The translations under genes were made by a program, and so were the position numbers. From assembly GCA_003117195.1 (NCBI GenBank), contig BDSI01000075.1, positions 310,001-374,000 on the forward strand: a stretch of 64,000 nt of DNA. Reading direction: 5' to 3'. Below, one piece after another: positions 35,357 through 46,623 of this stretch; position 1 is the first letter of the stretch; the number at the start of each line of letters is the position of its first letter. The notes under the pieces were generated by a model, which worked only from the letters and a program-made list of their open reading frames with translations, was not told the origin of the DNA and did no database searches. This DNA is from Eudorina sp. 2006-703-Eu-15. Lineage: Eukaryota > Chlorophyta > Chlorophyceae > Chlamydomonadales > Volvocaceae.

Positions 35357-38295
35357 TTATCGCTGTCGCGCCACCGCCCGAGGCGTCACAGGGACCCCTC
35401 CAGCGCCTCCCTGTGCCGTCCTCGCAGAGCCCGCCCCCGGGCTCAGCAACCTCGCTGACACGCCTCCCTGCCCCCCTCCTCCTCCTCCGCCCCCTCCTCC
35501 TCCACCTCCTGCCGTACCTCCGGGCGTCATCATTCCCGTGCTCGTCGCCGCTGCCGTGCCCGGCCCCGAGCTGCCCGGCACCGCCGCCATCACCGCCAGC
35601 TTGCTGATCACACTCAGGTTGAACGCCAGCGCCGCGCCCCCGCCCCCGCCTCCGCCGCCGGCGGCACCCATGCCCGCCGCACTCGGCCGCACGCTCCGGT
35701 GCCCGCTGCGGTGCCCGTGCCCGTGCCCGTGCCCGTGGCCATGTCCATGTCCATGCCCGTGCTCGCGGTCCTTGTCCCGACTGTTCTTTCCGTCGGAGCT
35801 CGCCTTCGACGCGGCGTACCTCGTACAACACGACGCAGCGAGCGGGATCGAATCCAGCCAGTTAGTTAGGTCGTTGCGCCAGGCGGAGTCATCGGCCGGC
35901 GCCGCCTCCAACGCCTCCCGCTGCCGCCGCTCCTCCGCCTCCCGCCGCTCCGCCTCCCGCCGCTCCGGGGACCAGTCCGGCGGGCCGGGTACGGCGGCGG
36001 CGGCCACCGCCACGCGCTCCGCGGCGTCGGGCAGCGGCGGCAGCCGACCGCGGTGCTGCCGCAGCTGCTCTGCCAGCGTCAGCAGGAGGTCGTACAGGGC
36101 CCTCAGGTTGAGGCGGCCGCCGGCGGGCATGTGCTGGTGGGAGGCGAAGTCCAGGGTTTCGGCCCGCTTGGGGTCGGGGTACTGGGCGGCCACGGAGACC
36201 ACGGGTCGGAACTTGAGCAGCTCCTGCTCCAGGCGGTACTTGGCCACTAGCATGGCACGGGCTTGCTGGTCGAGCCAGGTCTGGGTGGCCAGGGTCAGGG
36301 GCTGGGGGAAGGCGCAGGGGGCAAGTAGGGGCAGTGGGGGAAGTGTGGGGTAAAGTGAAAACGTGGGTTTCGAGAGTGTGGGTGGGTATAGGCGTGTCAG
36401 GCCGGTCACAGGTACCCTGGTGCGTAGCCACAGTACCGGTACGAGGACGAGGCAGGTCATAACCCCCGAGGCGCCGAGGGAGGGCAGTGCACGGCGCGGG
36501 AAGCGCAAGGAAAGGCACGTGGGCGCAAACCAGCCAACTCTCCAGCCGACCACCCACAGCTGTCTTGGCCCGCTGCAGACCCCACCCGACCGGCCGACCC
36601 GTCTCCTGGCTCACCTTGCGCAGCGTGACCTTCCTGCTCGCCACCCGTACGACAGCCCCCACGTGAAGGTCGTACTCGTCCACGGGGCCCCCCGCCGGGG
36701 TTGTCACCTCCATGTCCAACGAGATGTACGTCCTGATGGGGGGAGCAGGTGGGGAACCGGAGGGGGGGAGCCGGAGGGAGGGGGAGCCGGACAAGACAAC
36801 GGTGGTGGCGCAACAGAAATAAGGCGCGGACATACTCTCACCCGATACTACCATTGATATGTAGTGTCAAAAAACCTCGTCTACTGTCATCAAATCACAC
36901 TTTCACCGTTCATAAAGGAATAATGGACCAGGTCGCGATCAGGACCCGCAACTCAAATGGGTTGGTCGAGGCATTGTCCTCGCGGGTTATAGGCCCCCCA
37001 AGGCTACGTGCCCAACCCGCCCTCGCCGGTCTCTCCTTCCCTACTCCCCTCGCCCCACACCGGCCGCTCACCCCGCCAAACAGCGCCTCGCCGCCGTGTC
37101 GTACGTCACGTGCATGTTGATCTGTTTGGGACGGATCGGGACGGGGGGAAAGACCAGGACCACCAATGTCTCACATCAGCGGGAGGCGACATCAGAGGGA
37201 GAAGGGGGAGGCGGACACGCCGCACCAGGGCCCCAAGCCCGGCCCAGCCGGATACGGTACCCACGCAAGCCCCCCGTCCCCTTAAGTCGCACTAACCACC
37301 TCCCCGCCATGCCAGCCACGACGCCATGTCCTTAACCCGGAATCCCCCATCACCATCACAACAGGGGCGCGGGTGTGCTCAGCGGGGGCGTCAGGGCCCT
37401 CTCGCACCGCTGCACAATCCCGCGCTCCCCGTTATCGGTCGCCGGTCCCCCCTTTGCCCCGGACCTGCCCGCCCCCTACCCCCTACCCCACCCGCTGTTG
37501 TGGCCCCTCGTGCCACCACGTCTCGAATACGAGCTTGGGCGGCAGCGGCACCACCGTGAAGGGCAGCCACGTGCCGGGGAGGGCGGACCTGTGGGCGGCG
37601 GCACCGGCAGGGAGGTAGGGGAGGGGGAGGGGATGTAGGAAATGGGTCGACATTTCCATGCTGCGCTGCTGCCAGCGCAAAGGTCCGGTGAAGAATCAAA
37701 TGCACTAGGGGGGGAAAGGGAGGCAGCAATTCTTCCTGCTTGCCGGCTCCCTGGAGTCCCTCCCTGGAGCCCCTCCCACTTGTCACAGGAATACCCCCGG
37801 AGCCCTCGCCCCCCTCGCCACCACGCGCTGTGCGAGGGATTCCTCCCTTGAGGGCGCCCTGCCCCGCCCGCTCGGCCGTCTGCCGGTCCCTCTCACCCCG
37901 GCGGCGTGAAGGGCCCCCGGGGCTGCTGGTCGGGGCAGTGCGGGGAGCCCCCCAGCAGGTAGCTCGCCATCTTGCGCCGCTCCGGGGACACGGGGCCTGG
38001 GTACAGTAGCGGGCTGGGATCGAAAGGGGCGGGGGACGAGGACGAGCACAGAGGGAGGGAGGGAGGCAGGCGGTGGGGCGGGGGTGGAAATCGGGTCGAG
38101 AGCGCACGTGTGTCTGTGTTTGTGTGTGTTTATGTGCGGGTCATTCCGTCCGCGGCGTGCATCCCCGAGCTGGGTCGGTTCACGGCCCAACGTCCTGATG
38201 GGACTCACTTGGTCTTCAGGGTGCTGGGCAGCTCGTGGGCGGGCTGCGACTGCTCCACCGCGAGGCTGCCAGAGGAGCGGCGGGGAATGCTGCCT
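35357..38295 (-). CDS. unrecognised multi-exon protein with Gly-His repeat (partial model)
   Basis: Best-supported exons, 5' to 3': 38295-38209 (GSIPRRSSGSLAVEQSQPAH), about 37996-37896 (PVSPERRKMASYLLGGSPHC), about 37588-37494 (LPGTWLPFTVVPLPPKLVFE), 37121-37071 (INMHVTYDTAARRCLAG), 36732-36615 (TYISLDMEVTTPAGGPVDEY ... RKVTLRK) and 36280-35357 (TWLDQQARAMLVAKYRLEQE ...). The last two join in phase 0. Phases between some earlier exons do not match, so exons are missing or boundaries are wrong. The last exon is long: a conserved-looking part around LLKFRPVVSVAAQYPDPKRA and GRLNLRALYDLLLTLAEQLR, a charged helix rich in ERREAERREAEERR, a GHGHGHG run of about eight dipeptides, then Gly-rich sequence to TAA. 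Function not recognised. Confidence 0.55.
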
Positions 38296-39448
38296 CTGCG
38301 GCGCAGGGGGGACGTCCCCAGGGGGCGGGGGCCGAGGGCGGCAAAGGGGGGTCGGTGGGTGAGGGAGCCCAGGAGTCTCGGACGGCGTGGGGCCGCATCG
38401 AAGTCCGCGGCTGAGCCCGCGCGCGCGATGCTTAATCTGATCAGACTTTGTAATTGCGCCCAGTGAATGGCGTTCGCCCGCATGTAAAAGGCACTAGCGG
38501 TTCGGTATCGGGTCGACGAAGGTAGATAGGACTTACCGTCCTTCTTGCATGTCTCCGCACGTAAGAAATTGCTGCTTCTAGCTGTTTGGCTGAAACGTCT
38601 CTTGCTGTTGGCGAGGTAGCGAGCTAGTGTGGCTAGGTATGATGGGCAAACGTCCCGCCTCCCGTGCATCACACTGACCAGCTGATTTCACAAGCAATGC
38701 GATGAAGGTAGGCTGCTAGTCACGTCCAAGCACCTCAACAACCTCCAAGTATCTTCGTCTAAAACCTTCCTAAAGAATGCCTAAACATTGATGCATTAGC
38801 ATGATCAAGCTATTGCAGGTCATATGTGATGATGTGATGGTGCTATGGAGCGTAGGCAACGGGTGCACACGGAAAAGAGCGAGCTCGTACACCGGACTGG
38901 TTTTCTGTCGCGAGAGTTGCTGAACCAATACCACACCCCAAAGCCACACAGAGTAGAGCGCGAACATTTCCATTTTCGCTCAAAATGTTGGGGTAGAACT
39001 TCCTACTTAGGGTAGACCTTCTTGTCGAGTGTTTCGTCAACTTGCCAAATGGCCACAGATGTGCATCGCAGAGGGCATGGGCGCACCATCGAAGGGCTTT
39101 CCGTTGTCGCAGGTCAGTCGGGCAGTCGGCAGTCGGCACTATATTCGCCACAGGGCCGCGGCCTGCACAGACAGTTTCCTTTGCGCTACGTCACATACAT
39201 CAATAGCTATGGTTATAATGAGTGGAAGATTGTTTCCTCTGTGCTTTGATAGGCGCGGCGCACCTCTTACCGGCGGATGGAAAGAGCAACTCCCCGCAGC
39301 CAGCTTCGCTGCGGGGATCCTACCAGGTAACTATGGTACCATAAATTTACTTCTATATGATTATGCCTGTCTCGGGACCGTTTTTGGTTGGCGTTGAATT
39401 GGCGAGGCTTACCTGTGCCAACCTCCTTGGTTCATTCACGCTCTGCAG
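38296..39448. other. spacer between divergent gene models
   Basis: Probably contains the unresolved first exons and promoters of both neighbours. A perfect 9-bp stem (CCCCGCAGC/GCTGCGGGG, loop CAGCTTC) lies at about 39292-39316. Otherwise nothing assignable. Confidence 0.35.
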
Positions 39449-42400
39449 CAATATGTGGGGGTCATCTCAGCACCTGCAGATGCAGCATCGGGCCAGCTGA
39501 CCGCTCGTCGCAAACCGGAGGGCTTCGGGCCAAAGCTCGTGCAGGGCGATTACACCTATACAACCTCGCGGAAAAACCTCATGGTGAGCTTGTCACCTTA
39601 TTGTCTGCGCCAGAGTGTTCCTATGGTCATCAATCATTACCATTTTGCTGGCCCAACCTTGTTAACTCCGTCGTAACGCCGCGACTCTTCGCGCGCAACC
39701 CCCCGCACCCACCCGTGCGGTATCTGCCCCGCGCACGCACACAAACAGACAACAACAACAACGACCACAAACCAAAAAGAAATTTAGGGTAACTCGTTCT
39801 ACACCTGGTTTCTAACTAAATTTGCAAGTTTAGATCCGGTGAACCGGCCCCACTAGCGTTCGGAGCTCCGCGCTGCTGCGTGCAAACCTGCTGCTGTGCC
39901 TCGCGCTCACCGCACCAACGTGTCCGCCATCTCATCCCATCCCAATTCGCTGTCGCCGCCTCGCGGTATCGCCCCCAACGTGCCATTAACACCCCGTTCC
40001 ACATGCGTGGGGCCAATCTCCGCAGCCACCGCGGCGCACGCCCTTCCCGGTCGCGGCGGTGCCCTGTGAACGCCATGGCCTCCGCCCACCTCGACCTGAC
40101 CTCCCCCGCCCTCGACCTCCCCCGCCCTCCCCGTGTATTGGCTCCTGTGCCACGCATCGGTTCCCCAATCCTTACCCCGCCCTCCCCCGGGGATCTGCGC
40201 GCTTCTCCTTCGTCCCCACCCCACCCCACCCTGGGGCCCCACCTCGTGTTTCCCGGGCCCGCAGGTCTCCTCTCAGTTCGTCGGGGGCGGGTCCTTACAG
40301 CCTGGAGCCACCTCAGCCGCGCCCTCCGCCGTCCCCTCCACCACCTCCGTGGGCGCCCTCCGAGGCACCATACCTGCCATGGTACCCATGAACGCGGGGA
40401 ATATCAACACGGCGGCGTGGAAGGCGTACGGCAGCCCCAGCGCCCGGAACCATTCACGACCGCCGCTGGCGCCGTCAGCTGGCGGAGGCGGCGGAGGTGG
40501 AGGCGGCGTTGCGGGCGCTGTCGGGGGCGCCGTCGCGAGCCCGGGGTGGGTCCCACCGCAGGGGGCACGGAGTGAAGTGCATGTTTTTACTAACCCCCTC
40601 GGGGGGAAAGCAGAAGTGGCACTGGGGAGTTCAGGGCTCAGGCTGTTGTCACTGCGTGCTGTGCCGGGCTGAGGGTGTGCCTGTACGGCAGCATGCGGCG
40701 CGTCGGGAACACGCCAGAACGTCTGGATCCTGGAGCCAGCGACCCATCGAGTTTGGATCCGGATCTCAAATCCAGCGTCCTTCCGGCCTTCAGGTCCACG
40801 CATAGGCGGCATGAGCATGATGACATACGTACGACAGCTGTCCACGGGGCCCCTCCCTGTACCGAACCGCCGCCCGGTAACTCCCTTGTCACCCTCCCGT
40901 GGGCCGCGTGTACGGATTATAATGAAGGCCACCCAGAACCGCCCAGGCCCGGATACTTACCATAACCTGCGATTTATGCGCGCGCCGCCGCAGGCCCGCG
41001 AAACTGCCTCGCGTGGGCGGCTTCAAACCCCGGAGGCCACAGAGCGCCCCCGGCATGGGCGGGGGCAACGGTGGCGACCTGGGTCCCGCGATCGCAGCCA
41101 TCGCCTCTACCGTGTCGATCGGCGCGGCGGCGCGGCGCGCCGGCAAGGTGCCTGACACGGTGGACGTGGGCGTGCTGGCCGTGGAGCATGTGGATCCCAT
41201 CCGGGCCGGCAGGACGGACTCGGGCAAGATCATGTTTGAGCACACGCTGCCCACTGACCCCTACGCCAAGTATATGTGGGAGGAGCAGGCGCGGAAAGCC
41301 CGGGCCAACATGTCCCGACACATCGCCGCCATGGCGGCGGCGGCGGCCGTCAACGGCGGAAACGCCTTCCAGCACGGCGGCGGCAGCGGGTATTCGTCGA
41401 CGGCGGCCGCCGGGGCGGCGTTCGCCGCCTCCGCCACGGGCGGCAGCGGCGGCGGCGGGAGTCGGCCCGGCTCCGCGGTGCGTGGCGGCGTCAGCGGTAC
41501 GGCACAGTCGCCGTCGGCGGGGCCGACGGTGACGGGCGCGGCGGCGCTAGCTGGAGCCGCGGGGTCACGGCCGCGGTTCTGTTCGACGCCTCTGGCGGAC
41601 GTGGCACGGCAGGGAACGGATTACAAGCCGCCGACGGTGCTGGGTTTCGCGGCGCCGGACCTCACGGAGGATGGGACTATGCCGGGGCCGGGGGACCCTC
41701 GGTGGGCTTACACACGGATGGGCCGCACTCAGATCGAACGGCTCCAGAACTCGCTGAAGATGGTGTCCGTCGCGCCGTCGCGCGCCAACGCACGACCGGC
41801 GTCCGCGCCGGCGTTGGGCGGCGCCGGCGGCGCCGCCGGCGCCACCGGCACTTACGTCGCCAGCGGTCTCGGCGGCGGGCAATCCGCCGGCGTCGGCATC
41901 GGTGTCGGTACGGATAACAGCCTCGGCGGCGTCGGCGTCAGCACCGGCGTCGGCAGCCCCGAGCGCAGTCTCGCGCGCGCGGAGCTGTCCGTACTGGATC
42001 CATTTTCGGATCCGACGCAGGGCGGCACCGCCGCCGCAGTCGCCGTCGCCGCCGGCGCGGGCGGCAGCCCCCTTGCTGCGCAGCGCTCGAGTCCGATGCG
42101 GTCGGGGTCGGGGAGCGGCGCGATGCGGGCGGGGTCCAACTCCGGGTTGGTGAGGCCGGGGTCGGCGGGGCTCATCCGCCCAGCCTCTGCGAGCTATGGT
42201 CGTACAGGCGCCCTCTCAGGCAACTTGGCGCGCTCGTCCTCCCACGGACTCGGCTTGCCGCGGCCCGGCTCCGCGGGCCTTATACGACCCACTTCCGCGA
42301 GCGCCTCCGGCGCCGCCGCCATGCTTGGCGTCGGGTCCTCCGCCGCCAACTTGGCGGCGGCGATGCTGGCGGAGGCGTCGGGCTCGCCGGCGGTGCCGCC

Positions 42401-43370
42401 GGTGCGCGGCGCGTCGGCGGGTCGTACACGCGAGGCGGCTCCCAACCCACGGGTCGATCTTCGGATGTACCTGGCGGAGGCGGAGGCCGACGCGGAGGAG
42501 GACGACGAAGGTACGGAGATGCTGCCGGTGGGCGACTTGTACGACGGTGGCATGGCCGGGGCTGCCGTACCTGGCGGAGGCGTGCTGGTGGGCGCCGACG
42601 GTCTGCCGGTGCCGGCGGCGGTTCTGCAGAGCATGCCCGTGCCAGCCGACCAGCTTGCGGCGAGGCTGGCGGAGATGGTGGCGGCGGTGGCGGTGGTGGC
42701 GGCGCAGAAGCAGATCGACGGGGACGAGCACCAACCGCGTGTACGGATCGAGGAGACGGACGACGACGGAAGGGATCTGAATCTGGATCTGGCGGCGGAG
42801 AAACCAGTCAACTCGGTTCCGGAGCCCGACTTCGCTGTCGGCCGTGACTCGGTGCCGCCGGCGCCGTCTGTGGAGTCGCCGGTGGCGCCGGCGCCGTCGC
42901 TGCAGACTCGCTTCAGTCGTCCCGAAGGCGACGACGCGCTGTTGGCGTTACACGGGTCTTCCAACTTTGGCGCGCGGCGGTCGGGAAGCCACTCCGGGGT
43001 GGGAGAGTACGGCAGGATGTCAGCGCTGTACGACAACGAAGGCGGGGTCGGCGAGTGGGACAGCGGCTCAGCGCCGCCGCCGATGGAGCAGCCGCTTGGG
43101 CTGGGTGTCGGGCTTGGGCCGCGGCCTGGCAAAGGGCCCTTGGGATCTGGATCTGGGTCGTCTGGATTTGGATCTGGATCTGGATCCGGAGCCGGACGGC
43201 CGACTTCGGCGCGGCCAATGTCAGCCCGGCCAACCTCAGCGCGGCCCACATCGGCGATGCCGGTCCGCCGCAGTGGCAGCCCGGTGCGTGGCCTGGGGGA
43301 GGGCGGGCTGGACGGCGGCATGGACGTCATCATGGAGCAGTCGGAGGGGACACTGGGGGAAGACTGTTGA
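39449..43370 (+). CDS. large low-complexity protein, unrecognised, 5' end unresolved
   Basis: Exons 39449-39583, 40265-40545 and 40994-43370 join in phase (phase 0, then 2+1) to about 930 residues. Exon 1 shows ADAASGQLTARRKPEGFGPK and GDYTYTTSRKNLM. Exon 2 includes NINTAAWKAYGSPSARNHSR. Exon 3 opens LPRVGGFKPRRPQSAPG and a conserved-looking block, KIMFEHTLPTDPYAKYMWEE. It then runs through Gly/Ala/Ser-rich sequence with repeated RPGSAGLIRP(A/T)SAS units and a C-terminal array of ARP(T/M)S units, ending in an acidic tail. The Arg-Pro-Ser-Ala repeats look like basic, phosphorylatable, possibly microtubule-binding segments, which is inference from composition only. The start codon should lie upstream of 39449. 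Confidence 0.65.
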
Positions 43371-46300
43371 CGGTTGGTCGATTGCCGTACACGCACGGGC
43401 TTGACTCTGGGGGGCCCAAGCCCGCTGCAGGCGCCAAAGAAGTCGTTGGACACCAAAAACGCTGTAAGTACCGGAGCGCTAACCACCTTCAGCACACCAT
43501 CAGGCGGCTGCGCAGGATGCGCCCTATCTCGCTGTCAAACTGGAAGAGCTCCGCTCTGTCGCTGGTGGCGTCCGCGGGATGAACAGTGCCTGGGCAGCAA
43601 AAGCGATGGAGATTACCGCGGCTGTGGGGTGCGCTGCGGTGCGGCGCCGGTGCCGCACATTTTCGAACGGAGTTGTAGTACGTACGGACATGTACCATGT
43701 ACGATGTACGGCCCACACACGGGGCTGTTGTCGGACCTTCAGAGCGCTTCCACCTGCACAGCGGGTCTCTTGCGCGCTCCCACGTCATGCGTGTGCTTAT
43801 GTGAGCGTGACATGGCTGCGGCCGCCAGTTCGTCTGCACAGCTCCGGCCTGTCAGGCTGCATTGGCTGCATTGGCGCGGCTGTGGCACTGGTGCTGCCCC
43901 AGGGGCTCAAAGCCTGCTGGAGCTCGGATCGGATCGGGTCGGGTACGGCATCGCCGTGGGAGTTTTCAGCTGTGCAGGCAATGTCGGAGTCGGAAGGTGT
44001 GTGGGAGCTGTGGGCGATGGGGAGTGCGCGCTCCGCATTTTGGGACCCCAAAACCCAAAACCCCAGCGGACCCGTGTGGGGCTCTCTGTGTGTGTCAGAG
44101 GTCACCGGAGGGAGAACAGCCGGGTCGACGAGGCGCACACTGGTTGGTTCCGGAGCCATGACATGCAGGCCGGCGAAAACAGCCTCACGGTTCGCGACGG
44201 GCTCGCGCAGGATGCCGGCTGTAGTGGGCAAACCGGAGGCGAGCTGTATGCAGCAGTGTGGGTTTCAGTATTTGCGGGAAAAAACTCGTCCGCCGCGGCC
44301 ACCTCCCCGGGTCCTCAGGCTGTCATCTTGGTGGTGCCGGCATATGCTTGGGGGGATGGGGGGTTAGGCTGGTCATGGGGCCGGAGAGGCGGAGTGTTTT
44401 CCCTCGTGGCAGGACGCGCCGGCGTGACGTGACGTGCGGGGAGGGGGGTTGCCGCGCGCTGACGTTGCTGACGTGTGGATCTCACTTGCGAGCGCCGTCC
44501 CGGAGGGCGTCCTCCGGCAGCGGCTGTTGGGGTCCGCGAGATGTGCTCCGTGCTGCCTCTATGTGCGGGTGGTGACTGAGCCGCGAGACAGGAAGCCTCG
44601 TGTGAAGGCGCGCGTGCAGAACTGCCTGCAGACGGTCTTGTGCGTTTGGATGGGAGCATGTCGCGGCAAGCAAGCATTGCAGCAGGTGCGTGTCACTTGC
44701 CTCCTGATTCGCGGATTGGCATATCGCGCATGCATTCGAAATGTTTGTGGGTCCACACTTTTTGGACTGCATCGGGACACGGACGGGCGACTGGAGACGA
44801 ACGGGCGATCGGAGGATCGCTCCGGAACCCTCCGAGCCCAGCACAATGTGGGGGTGCTGCCTCCACTGGGAAGGCGTGTCCTTCACCATGATCCGGTCTG
44901 GGGGAAAGACGGCGGGGGCTGGATCAGGTGGGTGGGCGGTTGGGGGAGGGGGCATGAGTGGTCCGAGGAGTACCAAGCATTTGTGGCCTGAGGGTTGACT
45001 CCGCCACCCCGTACGGAGATCTTTATTTCCCGACATCGCAGCATCGGTACGGAGATGTACGGCAAAGTACGCCTGGGGGTCTATTGGAGCATTGATCGGC
45101 CGCGGGGGCTACACCAACGCGCGGCTTCCGAGTTGACGGGTGGCGTGTGCACTTTGGCAGAATCGGGGGCGCGAGCAAATGGAGGTGTCAACAGCGTGAC
45201 GTGTTTTTGTGTGGGTGTGTGGGTGTCAGAGAACTGAGCTGCGTGCGTGTGTGTGAGTATCAGGTGTGGGGGCGGTGAGTAGGCGCACTGAGTTGTGAGT
45301 TGCGGTTGCGGCGTTGTTGCGTTTGCCGTGGTACGGCGCGGCAGGGGAGGCGACAGGGAGGGAGGTTCGGGGCGAGGGACGCGGCGGCCTGGGGTGTGAG
45401 GTGGCTGCTTTGGGGGGCGGGCCGTTGTCCTGCCTCCGTGTGGGCGCGTGGCCAGTGGGATAAGGCGGCGACAAGAACAATCAAATGCGGACCAGCCACA
45501 AGCCCACAACAGGGCCCGACGAGTATACGTCGCGGCCCGTTCAGGGGGCGAGGATGTTCCCTGGAAAGACAGGTGGGCTTGCCGACGCCGCGTGGAAGTG
45601 GAGGGGTTGAAGGGGAGGGCAAGGTTGGCCGCGGAGGGGGAGGGGGAGGGAGAGGGCCCAATCCCTGTGTCTGTTGGGGGCCGATGGAGGGCGGGGTCTC
45701 TGGCTTTCACAATGTTGATCGCCACACGAAGAGGGGTTTGACTGATAGCAATTTGATGTTCCGGCTTGATCTGTGTTCCGGCTTGGAAAAAAACAAGCGA
45801 CCGACGGGAACGAAGCAGGTTGTGTGTGTGGGGGGGTGGGGGGATGAGGAGGGTGTTGCAGTGACTGCAGGGAGGTGCCGCCGAGGGAGGTTGAGCCGCG
45901 GGTTGGGTTTCACATGCAGGAAGGCTGGCAGAGATCGTGTTATGGAGGCAGCGTTGGTTCGCGAATGGATGACGGTGAGACCGGAGCACGAACTCTATGC
46001 GGGCTGTTGCCGACACGCACGTTCGGCAAAACATTGCAGTCTTGTGATACCCTCAAAGATGTAATCGATGGTTGATTGTGCGCAGCACCCGTGGCAGCTT
46101 GGTCAGGGTTGACTCGTTGACAGACGCGGTCGAAGTGACTGTAGTCAATCCGGGTGTGGGAAGCACGATCAGAGCGTCCCTGCCAATGGAGATTCGTTTT
46201 TGACAAAATGACATGAGCATGGTTGGGCCCCGAACTTGCTCTAGAAGCAAGCGCGCGCCCATGGGTACGAAAATTGGGACACACTTATGTATTGGCTGCC

Positions 46301-46623
46301 TAAATTCATCACTCAGTTTCATCAGCTCCAAGTCTCAATACATCTGCTGCAGTCAGTGGTATTGTGCCTTAATTCTGCTGCAGCAAGAGACCCGTTTAGC
46401 AACGTGTTCGACAGACGTTTACTCTTCCGTTCGTACGATGTCTCCACAAGCACAGCACTTCCGAAGGCGCCTATATCCATAATTATGATAGTTTTCCTGG
46501 CAATCATACATACTTGAGAGTTCCCGTCCTCACCATCAGTCTTGGCAGTCTCGATCGATGCAGCTGCTAGCAAGAGCAAATGTCGGTGACTGCACAGGAC
46601 AAGAAATATACAGAAAAGTTGCC
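43371..46623. other. spacer between two plus-strand genes
   Basis: No phase-consistent gene was found in 3.25 kb. A stretch at 44575-44675 resembles dehydrogenase-intron sequence at 25990-26095 (shared words ACTGAGCCGCGAGA and GCATGTCGCG), suggesting an old dispersed repeat. The region near 45190-45300 is GT-rich. DNA becomes AT-rich after 46100. Confidence 0.4.
43463..43467 (+). terminator. candidate poly(A) signal TGTAA
   Basis: TGTAA 93 bases past the stop codon of the gene ending at 43370. Confidence 0.5.

Noticed and set aside
41276..42780. Long alternative frames (plus and minus) across the large low-complexity exon
   Set aside because: In GC-rich coding DNA with strong third-position bias all frames stay open. 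Only the 785-codon frame shows family-like composition and in-phase upstream exons.
45081..46034. 317-codon minus-strand frame
   Set aside because: Pro/Thr/Arg-rich composition without any recognisable block; no supporting splice partners.
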